A stretch of 14,894 nucleotides of DNA from JABFSC01 sp031389045. GTDB taxonomy: Bacteria; Desulfobacterota; Binatia; Bin18. The translations under genes and the position numbers were made by a program. A model generated the notes under the pieces. That model had not been told where the DNA came from and did not search any database. It saw only the letters and a list, made by a program, of their open reading frames with translations. Of this stretch, positions 7,253 through 13,134 are shown piece after piece; the stretch's first letter is position 1; every line of letters begins with the position of its first letter. The DNA lies in NCBI GenBank assembly GCA_031389045.1, contig JANMSE010000578.1, forward strand, positions 1 through 14,894, read 5' to 3'.

Positions 7253-8071
7253 TCAAGTCCGTGCGCGATAGGAACTGCGATAATGCAGCACGCGCCGCAC
7301 ATATTCTTGCGTTTCTTGGTAAGGCGGGATGCCATTATAGCGATTGACCGCTCCGGCTCCGGCGTTATAGGCGGCGACGGCGAGGGTGACATCCCCCTCG
7401 AACTGAGTGAGTAACAACCGTAAATGGCGCACGCCACCATCAATGTTGTCGCTGGGGGCATGAATGTCTTCCACCCCGTGCATGGCGGCGGTGGCGGGCA
7501 TGAGCTGCATCAGTCCACGCGCACCAGCACGGGACAGGGCTCCTGGATTGAAGGCGGACTCCGCTTTCATCACCGCTTTCACCAGCGCGAATTCCACGCC
7601 ATACCGCTGACACGCCGCTTGAATCAATCGGTCGAACGCCGCACTGTCTTTCCCGCTGAGACGACGCGCGTAGCGATTGAGCAATAAGAAAGGCTGATAG
7701 CCGGGGCGATTGGGGACGTTGGTGAAGAGGAGCGTGCCCTGTTTGTTGCGATAGACGTGAATGGCGGCTTTGGTCGCCGGGTCGTGGACGAACTGCTCTT
7801 GGGGGGGAAGCGATTCCGAGGAAGTCCGTTCGCCTAATTCTTTTTTGAGATCAATCAGACCACCAGAAAATGGTGTGCTTCTGATTTTGCTGACTTTACC
7901 CGCTTTCCTCACTTTCCGTGTCGAGCCGCTCACGACTGGGGTGTTGGTAATATACAAGACCCCCTTCCCATTGCGGTACACCCGAATTTCCGCGGTGGCG
8001 GTATCTCGTGCGCTGAAGAATCCGAAGACCAGGAAGAAGGTGAAAGAGAGTCTCAGTGTGTTCCAGCTCAT
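7253..8071 (-). CDS. Secreted lytic murein transglycosylase (SLT domain) with two N-terminal DUF4124-like repeats
   Basis: 272 residues. N-terminal hydrophobic signal peptide (about 6-22, ending near TATA-E), so exported; no lipobox Cys seen. Two related segments follow: IRVYRNGKGVLYITNTP (29-45) and IHVYRNKQGTLLFTNVP (104-120), like the DUF4124 motif often found ahead of SLT domains. The SLT catalytic domain is about 145-265: catalytic Glu171 in KAESAFNP, RAGARGLMQLMP (181-192), and AVAAYNAG (231-238). It cleaves peptidoglycan between MurNAc and GlcNAc, forming 1,6-anhydroMurNAc. ATG 8071 has AGGAG three bases upstream. It is the first gene of a minus-strand operon with pgsA and the epimerase, and is divergent from nadB. 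Confidence 0.92.
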   Translation of the reverse strand: MSWNTLRLSFTFFLVFGFFSARDTATAEIRVYRNGKGVLYITNTPVVSGSTRKVRKAGKVSKIRSTPFSGGLIDLKKELGERTSSESLPPQEQFVHDPATKAAIHVYRNKQGTLLFTNVPNRPGYQPFLLLNRYARRLSGKDSAAFDRLIQAACQRYGVEFALVKAVMKAESAFNPGALSRAGARGLMQLMPATAAMHGVEDIHAPSDNIDGGVRHLRLLLTQFEGDVTLAVAAYNAGAGAVNRYNGIPPYQETQEYVRRVLHYRSSYRART

Positions 8072-8179
8072 AGGCTCCTACCATAAATGATTTTTTCTTG
8101 TCTGGTCAAACCCCACGCGGTCCTTGACGTGGCCCCCTCGTGCGTGCAAGCAATGGCACCTCGCAAAGAGGGACACAAC
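8072..8179. promoter_or_regulatory. Divergent intergenic region between the transglycosylase operon and nadB
   Basis: This 108-bp gap must carry promoters for both directions. TTGACG is present on the plus strand (8123-8128) and TTGACC on the minus strand (near 8104-8109), each a possible -35. I see no convincing -10 at the right distance for either. Location is inferred from divergence only. Confidence 0.35.
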
Positions 8180-9790
8180 ATGGATGCTGGCGACTACTTA
8201 ATCATCGGCAGTGGGATCGCGGGCTTAAGCCTTGCGCTCAAAGCCGCCGCGCGCGGGACGGTAACCATTGTCACTAAGGATCATCTGCCGGAAAGTAATA
8301 CCGCCTATGCCCAAGGTGGGATCGCTTCCGTGTGGAGTCCGGAAGACTCCTTCGCCAATCATATTCAAGACACGTTGGTCGCTGGCGCGGGCGTCTGTCA
8401 CCCCGACGTGGTGGAAGCAGTGGTGAAAGATGGTCCCGCGCGCATCGCCGAACTCATCGCCCTGGGCACAAATTTCTCGCGTCGTCCTGGTGGCGAGGAA
8501 GCCGAGTACGATCTCGGCCTGGAAGGCGGGCACTCGCATCGGCGCATTCTTCATGCCTCCGATGCCACCGGACAAGAAATCATCCGCGCGTTGATCGCGG
8601 CGGTGCGACAACATCCCAACATCACGATTTTGGAGAAGCATCTGTCGATTGATTTGCTGACGAGTGGCGATTCCGCCACGAGCGACGATGCCGCGCCACG
8701 CGAGTGTTGGGGCGCGTATGTCTTGGATTTAGCCACGGGAACGGTCAAAACGCTGACGGCGCGGATTACCGTGCTCTGTACGGGTGGAGCGGGCAAGGTC
8801 TACCTGTACACGAGCAACCCCGACGTAGCGACCGGAGACGGTGTGGCGATGGCGTATCGCGCGGGCGTGGCGATTGGCAATCTCGAATTCTTCCAGTTTC
8901 ATCCGACCTGTCTATTTCATCCCCGCGCCAAGTCGTTTCTCATATCCGAGGCGCTACGGGGGGAAGGGGCAATTTTGCGCCGACCCGATGGCGAGCCTTT
9001 TATGCAGCAGTACCATCCCCAGGCTGAGTTGGCACCGCGTGACATCGTGGCGCGAGCTATCGACCAGGAGATGAAGACGCATGGGTTCGCGCATGTGTTG
9101 TTGGACATCAGCCACCGCGACGCGGATTTCTTACAGAAGCGCTTTCCCACGATTTCTCGGCGCTGTCGTGAATTCGACATTGATTTAACCAAGGACCCGA
9201 TCCCGGTGGTGCCAGCGGCGCACTATCTCTGTGGCGGGGTGGTGACCGATTTACACGGCGCGACCTCACTGCGTCGTCTCTATGCGGCTGGCGAAGTGGC
9301 GATGTCCGGGTTACACGGCGCGAACCGGTTGGCGTCCAACTCGTTGTTAGAGGCCGTGGTCTTCGCACACCGAGTATTTCTCCATGCGGACGAGCTGTTG
9401 ACCGCGGACCGGCGGCAACCGCCGACATTTCCGGTCTGGGACCCTGGGCACGCGGTGAACAGCGATGAAATGGTCGTCGTGACTCACACCTGGGAAGAGA
9501 TTCGTCGCTTGATGTGGAACTACGTAGGCATTGTCCGCAGTGACCGGCGGCTCGCGCGAGCGCGGCGGCGCATCGCGCTGATTCAGGATGAGATTCGTGA
9601 CTACTACTGGAATTTTCTGGTGACGGGCGACTTACTGGAGTTGCGCAATCTGGCCACGGTGGCCGAGCTGATTATTCGGTGCGCGAGTCTGCGCAAGGAG
9701 AGTCGGGGGCTGCACTACACGCTTGATTATCCGGGCACGGACGACGGGCACTGGCAGCGGGATACGGTTGTGCGGATGGGGAAGGGGTAG
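8180..9790 (+). CDS. nadB: L-aspartate oxidase
   Basis: FAD-dependent oxidation of L-aspartate to iminoaspartate, first step of de novo NAD synthesis (quinolinate route, followed by NadA). 536 residues, the usual length. FAD motif GSGIAG at 10-15. SNTAYAQGGIASV, EGGHSHRRILHASDATG, GGAGKVYLYTSNP, FFQFHPT, SEALRGEGAIL, APRDIVARA, HYLCGGV and GLHGANRLASNSLLE are all present. H241, R287, H348 and R383 match the active-site residues H244, R290, H351 and R386 of E. coli NadB with a constant offset of 3. I chose ATG 8180 because GAGGG lies 7 bases upstream and the FAD motif then sits at the right distance. The upstream ATG at 8087 would add 31 residues unlike the family. nadA and nadC are not in the window; it appears monocistronic. 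Confidence 0.96.
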   Translation: MDAGDYLIIGSGIAGLSLALKAAARGTVTIVTKDHLPESNTAYAQGGIASVWSPEDSFANHIQDTLVAGAGVCHPDVVEAVVKDGPARIAELIALGTNFSRRPGGEEAEYDLGLEGGHSHRRILHASDATGQEIIRALIAAVRQHPNITILEKHLSIDLLTSGDSATSDDAAPRECWGAYVLDLATGTVKTLTARITVLCTGGAGKVYLYTSNPDVATGDGVAMAYRAGVAIGNLEFFQFHPTCLFHPRAKSFLISEALRGEGAILRRPDGEPFMQQYHPQAELAPRDIVARAIDQEMKTHGFAHVLLDISHRDADFLQKRFPTISRRCREFDIDLTKDPIPVVPAAHYLCGGVVTDLHGATSLRRLYAAGEVAMSGLHGANRLASNSLLEAVVFAHRVFLHADELLTADRRQPPTFPVWDPGHAVNSDEMVVVTHTWEEIRRLMWNYVGIVRSDRRLARARRRIALIQDEIRDYYWNFLVTGDLLELRNLATVAELIIRCASLRKESRGLHYTLDYPGTDDGHWQRDTVVRMGKG

Positions 9791-9887
9791 GGAGTGACCG
9801 CGTGACATTCGGCCTCTGGAAAAGCGAGGGTATGAACAATTCCTCCCGTCCTGTCCTTCAACTGCTCGCCACGTTCCGCGGCTCAGC

Positions 9888-9915
9888 TTGATCTTCTCTC
9901 GTGGGTGTCTATGCT
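9888..9915 (+). promoter_or_regulatory. Candidate sigma70-type promoter for the small toxin-antitoxin-like pair
   Basis: TTGATC (9888-9893), a 16-bp spacer, and TATGCT (9910-9915) would give a transcript start near 9922, about 23 bases before ATG 9945. Each hexamer matches the consensus at 4 of 6 positions. The rest of the 154-bp gap after nadB shows no gene. Confidence 0.3.
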
Positions 9916-9944
9916 CGTTACGGAAAAGATGGAGCAAAAGACGT

Positions 9945-10148
9945 ATGGATCGCGACTTGAACGTAGATGAACTGCTCGAAGACTTGGCATGGGTGTTACA
10001 AGACCCCGGACGACACACCGCGTTGCAACAGGGCTGGAGCGAACTGCAGCAAGGGGAAGTGCTTCGGCCTCTCCAGTCGATTTCTCTCTCCACCGATTCG
10101 CTACGAGCCCTGGCTCATCAATCTACGCGGCGGAAGAAAAAGACATGA
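9945..10148 (+). CDS. Small protein, likely antitoxin partner of the broken toxin-like gene
   Basis: 67 residues: acidic, helix-prone start (MDRDLNVDELLEDLAWVLQD), glutamine-rich middle and basic end (TRRKKKT). I do not recognise the family and see no clear DNA-binding motif. GGAG lies 10 bases before ATG 9945; a TTG at 9888 opens the frame earlier but has no better ribosome site. The stop overlaps the start of the next gene as ATGA (10145-10148), the usual layout of translationally coupled antitoxin-toxin pairs. The role is inferred from this layout and from the RelE/ParE-like remnant downstream. Confidence 0.55.
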   Translation: MDRDLNVDELLEDLAWVLQDPGRHTALQQGWSELQQGEVLRPLQSISLSTDSLRALAHQSTRRKKKT

Positions 10149-10406
10149 CTGCGTACACGCTCATGCTCCGCGGTTCATCCGCGATTTCCAAGCGCTGGAG
10201 CCGGACATGAGCCCGACGACGTGGAAATTTTCGATGCCTTGCTGACCACGGTCGTGCGGAATCCCCAGGCCGTGCAACGGGTGCAGAGCTTTTACGACCC
10301 GCAACGTCCGAGCTGGTTAGCGCGGTCGGGTCCATTTGTCATTCACTATGCGTTTGATGCGCAGGCTGACGAAGTCACTTTTCTGAACCTGTTCCGTCGC
10401 CGCTAG
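10145..10406 (+). pseudogene. RelE/ParE-like toxin gene disrupted by two frameshifts
   Basis: The coding sense moves through all three frames: MTAYTLML from ATG 10145; RFIRDFQALEPDMS from 10171; DDVEIFDALLTTVV... from 10215 to the stop at 10404-10406. Adding one C to the run near 10168-10169 and one C to the run at 10212-10214 gives a single 87-residue product, the usual size of RelE/ParE toxins. Its C-terminus (SGPFVIHYAFDAQADEVTF, then LNLFRRR) looks like the last strands of that fold. As written, translation from 10145 stops after 21 residues. Both lesions are one-base losses in C runs, so real decay and sequencing or assembly error are both possible. Family assignment is by pattern only. 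Confidence 0.55.
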
Positions 10407-10561
10407 TCCTCTATCAAAGAGATTCTGAAGGGGTGGTGAGGGGGAAGAAGAAAGACGACTTCTGGCTCGTTTTCATCGTCCAGGGTGCACTGCAGGAGCA
10501 TGAACATTCCGATACTCACTCTTCAATAGCTTTCTCATTCTCCTCCCGGCCTTTCTGCGAT

Positions 10562-11758
10562 AACTCGTCGAGGAGTGCCTGAGCGTCTTTCAGATCGGCT
10601 GTATCAAACCCCTCGGTGAACCAGCCGTAGAGCTCGGCTAACAGCCCGTGAGCTTCTTTCTGCTTGCCTTGCTGCTGCCACAGCCGCGCCAGGCTCATCA
10701 CCGTGCGCAACTCCAGCGACTTGGCCTGCTGTCGCTGCGCAATCTCAATAGCTTTGAGAAAGTACTCCTCCGCCTCCGCTTGGGGATCGGGGGACAGGGG
10801 TCGGGGATCAGGTTTTATTTTTGACTTTTGCACTTTGACTTTTGACTTTTGACTTTCCTGCTGAAGCGTCAGTTCCCCCTTGAGCCGATACAGCTCCGCC
10901 TCGTAAAAACGCTCGCCTGTTTTGTCTATCACAGCCAGTGCCTCAGCTAGCGTTGAGAGTCCTTCTTCAACCTGCCCCGCTTTTCTATACGCCTCGGCCA
11001 GTAGGGCAAGAAAATAGGATTGCAATATCCCTGCCCCTACGGCTTGGTGGGTGGCCAGTCCTTGGCGTATCTGGCTAATCCCCTCTTCAATCTGTCCTTG
11101 TTCGGCTAGCGCCCAGCCCTGCAGGATAGCCCCTTGCGCTAACCACACTGGAAATCCGTGCTCGCTCGCGAGTGTGATACCTGCCTCGGCCCACTCTTGG
11201 GTCAGTGCTCTTTCCCGGCGGAGCTGGTGCAACAGGGCAGCTGCATAAACCCGGGCGGCGCCCAAGCTGTATGGATGAGACCGCTCTTGGGCCAGAGTAC
11301 GCGCGGCCTTGCTCTTTTGCAGCGCCTGATCCGGATAGCCCAGATGCCACAGGACAAAAGCTGCCAAGGAGAGGCCAGCTACCCCCGACTCTCTGCCGGA
11401 GAGGAATACAAGGGAGCGGTGGTGCTGAGTGTCATACAAGATCAGGCTCTGCTCCAGGTGCGCTTGGGCCGCACCGAACTCTCCCAGATGGAAGGAGGCG
11501 CTGCCTAGCGCCCGATAGGCCTCCATGAGCCATATCGGGTCTTGCTTCCTCTGGGCCAGGCCCAGGAGTTGTTCCCCGAGCTCGCGCGCCGTGAGAAACT
11601 CGCCCCGCACCTGATGAAACGTTCGTAGCCCAAAGAGGACCGGGAAGAGCTGGCGGGTCTCCCCGACCTGTTGGCACAGCTCCCGTGGCGGGTATAGGCA
11701 GCCCTCACTTCTGGTGAAGAAAACCCTCTGGTGGCCTGTAACGGCACGCCCAGGGTGA
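10562..11758 (-). repeat. Direct paralogous repeat, copy 1 (TPR-coding)
   Basis: About 1.2 kb, collinear and closely similar to 13139-14333, including identical short stretches such as CTGGTGGCCTGTAACGGCA and the same embedded heptamer array. Similarity ends abruptly at CAGGGTGA (11751-11758), where copy 1 switches to cyclase-domain sequence. That point marks the internal deletion junction. Confidence 0.85.
10782..10857 (-). repeat. Heptamer-repeat array in copy 1
   Basis: On the coding strand, units of GTCAAAA and variants repeat about five times, followed by about four units of the CCTGATC/CCCGACC/CCTGTCC type. The frame stays open and encodes a low-complexity linker (ESQKSKVKVQKSKIKPDPRP) between TPR segments. 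Three heptamers equal seven codons, so such arrays can grow without frame loss in steps of 21 bp. Confidence 0.8.
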
Positions 11759-11991
11759 CGCCCAAGGCTTGGGCGACATAGCCATCATAGCTATGCACGG
11801 CGTCCATCATGAGGTGCAAAGCCGGATCAATGATTGCTCGGGCGTCTTCCGGGTCGAGGCCTTCAATCAATGCCGTCGAGCCTTTGAGATCAGCAAACAG
11901 CGCGGTGATCGTCTTGCGTTCACCCTCGGTTACTGTAGCCGCACGGATGCGTTCGGCCAGATGCGGCGGCGTGTAGCTGCTTGGGGGCTGG

Positions 11992-12074
11992 GAAGTTCGG
12001 AGTTCGGAGTTCGGAGTCTGAGGAGTGGGAGGCTGCGGGGGACTGAGAACTCGGAACTCGAAACTCGAAACTGG
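11992..12074. repeat. Inverted heptamer-repeat element in the cyclase remnant
   Basis: Left arm: repeated GGAGTTC units (11992-12018). Right arm: repeated GAACTCG/AAACTCG units (12047-12074). The arms are roughly reverse complements and fold into a long imperfect stem around a GC-rich loop (12019-12040). It is read through as the linker between the N-terminal segment and the cyclase domain (SSFEFRVL ... PNSELRTS). Confidence 0.75.
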
Positions 12075-12290
12075 CGTAGCGCCTGTCCATACCAACACCT
12101 CCCCATCCTCATCTACAGCCAGTCGCTTCGCTTTGATGATCTCGCCACACAGGTCATTCAGATAGTCATCGTCGATGCCGAAGCGACGCTTTAATGCACG
12201 GTAGGTCACCCGGCCTTCACGTTGGAGGAGAGCAATCATGGGGTCTAGGATTTCGTCGAATGTCATCCTACCCTCCTCTGCTGGGGACGA

Positions 12291-12710
12291 TCACGATCCC
12301 TGTTCCTTGTCGCTCGATTCTCCAAGCAGCAGCCCCTCCACCCATTGGATCACCTCTGCTGCAATCTGTATGGCCTCTGTCAATTCCTCAGGACGAATGG
12401 GCGATGCAATGCCGGGATAGCGGGTGAATACGGCAAACCGGGTGAGTCGTTCTCCTTGCTTCACTAATAGCGGGATTTCCAGCCCCATTCGCTCCACGAG
12501 AGTGAGCAATTGAGCGATATCGTGCACGTACGGGAATGCTACAGCGCGCTGAATCAAGAGAGCTTTAACGGCTTTTTCTGCGGCTTGCTGTGCATTGAAG
12601 CACAGATCTTCCAGATAAATGCCCACCCTCTGTGCTCTTGCCAAGAGCAAATTGCTCTTGGCTCTATTCAGCCATTCCCGGGGATCTTCCGGCGGATAAC
12701 GCTCAGGCAC
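12291..12710 (-). CDS. HEPN-domain protein, toxin partner of an MNT/HEPN pair
   Basis: 139 residues. HEPN-family (PF05168-like) pattern: WLNRAKSNLLLARA (13-26), DLCFNAQQAAEKAVKALLIQ (35-54), HDIAQLL (63-69), LTRFAVFTRYPG (89-100), then a C-terminal helix rich in Ala/Glu. In MNT-HEPN systems the HEPN protein is an RNase toxin held inactive by its nucleotidyltransferase partner. Here the only Arg-His arrangement is R55 and H63 (seven residues between), not the RX4HXY of HepT, so ribonuclease activity is uncertain. GTG 12710 is chosen for its AAGGA eight bases upstream; it overlaps the MNT stop by 8 bp, showing coupling. A TTG at 12746 would lengthen it by 12 atypical residues. Confidence 0.87.
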   Translation of the reverse strand: MPERYPPEDPREWLNRAKSNLLLARAQRVGIYLEDLCFNAQQAAEKAVKALLIQRAVAFPYVHDIAQLLTLVERMGLEIPLLVKQGERLTRFAVFTRYPGIASPIRPEELTEAIQIAAEVIQWVEGLLLGESSDKEQGS

Positions 12711-13023
12711 GGTAGATTTCCTTGCCTTCTCGCAGCGCAGGTGCAATCACCAGGCAATGCGTGTCCTTGTAGCGCTCAAGTTGTTCTGGAGTGACCAGCA
12801 CGACATCGACAGCTTGTCCAACTCCGTGGAGATTGACGTAAATATCTCCCAACACACGGCCTTGGTCAAACTCACCGCCTTTCACTACGAGCAGATCCAC
12901 GTCGCTGTTCGGTCCCATCTCTTCCCGTGCAGCGGACCCAAAAAGAATGATCCGCTCTGGTTGCGCTACCGTCACGACGCGTTGAATGATCTCGCCGAGT
13001 ATTTCCTGAGTGACTTGGGCCAT
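12703..13023 (-). CDS. Minimal nucleotidyltransferase (MNT) antitoxin
   Basis: 106 residues. Pol beta-superfamily minimal nucleotidyltransferase: GSAAREEMGPNSDVDL (29-44) with metal ligands D41 and D43, and a third Asp, D73, in AVDVVLV. In the studied MntA-HepT pair, MNT proteins transfer AMP to the HEPN toxin and silence it; this is known for relatives, inferred here. ATG 13021-13023 starts the conserved part. AGGGG lies 12 bases upstream, a long spacing. The frame is open further up to 13125, but those residues look non-native. It precedes and overlaps the HEPN gene. The 111 bp between it and the upstream paralogue's stop contain no other gene. Confidence 0.87.
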   Translation of the reverse strand: MAQVTQEILGEIIQRVVTVAQPERIILFGSAAREEMGPNSDVDLLVVKGGEFDQGRVLGDIYVNLHGVGQAVDVVLVTPEQLERYKDTHCLVIAPALREGKEIYRA

Positions 13024-13134
13024 ACGTGTAACTTTCCCCTCTCTTCGATCGTTCGCGTTCCTGAGCAACGAAAAGGTTCCGCCAAACTTCTTGGCCGATA
13101 CTATCGCTTCTATCAGCCAGAGCAAGATCCGATG

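Larger units (their letters stand above)
10516..12266 (-). pseudogene. Remnant of a cyclase/AAA ATPase/TPR protein: internal deletion plus frameshift
   Basis: Starts at ATG 12266 (GAGGAGGG just upstream), 24 bp after the HEPN stop. N-terminal winged-helix-like segment (MTFDEILDPMIALLQREGRV, YRALKRRFGIDDDYL), a repeat-encoded linker, then the first third of a class III nucleotide cyclase domain (ERKTITALFADLKGST, with a metal-binding-type Asp). The cyclase stops at GYVAQALG and jumps in frame, near 11755, to TLGVPLQATRGF, which in the neighbouring paralogue lies in the TPR region. The rest of the cyclase, including its second metal-binding motif, and the whole ATPase are missing. A 1-bp loss near 11685-11692 relative to the paralogue then breaks the frame. 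The following 360-residue TPR region stays open to 10516 (internal ATG 11610). The product cannot be a working cyclase; a separate TPR fragment could still be made. Confidence 0.85.

Noticed and set aside
8087..8179. Upstream ATG 8087 as nadB start
   Set aside because: Adds 31 residues absent from the family and lacks a ribosome site; ATG 8180 has GAGGG at good spacing.
9409..9425. Hairpin CGGCGG-CAA-CCGCCG within nadB
   Set aside because: Lies inside conserved-length coding sequence and is easily explained by GC-rich codons.
10198..10220. Second toxin frameshift explained by an 11-bp imperfect tandem duplication (GAGCCGGAC / GAGCCCGAC)
   Set aside because: Possible, but one added C restores a sensible continuous protein (EPDMSPDDV), which is simpler.
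13098..13125. Promoter for MNT (minus strand TTGCTC, 16 bp, TAGTAT)
   Set aside because: The -35 match is poor (3 of 6) and nothing else supports it, although a promoter in this gap is plausible.
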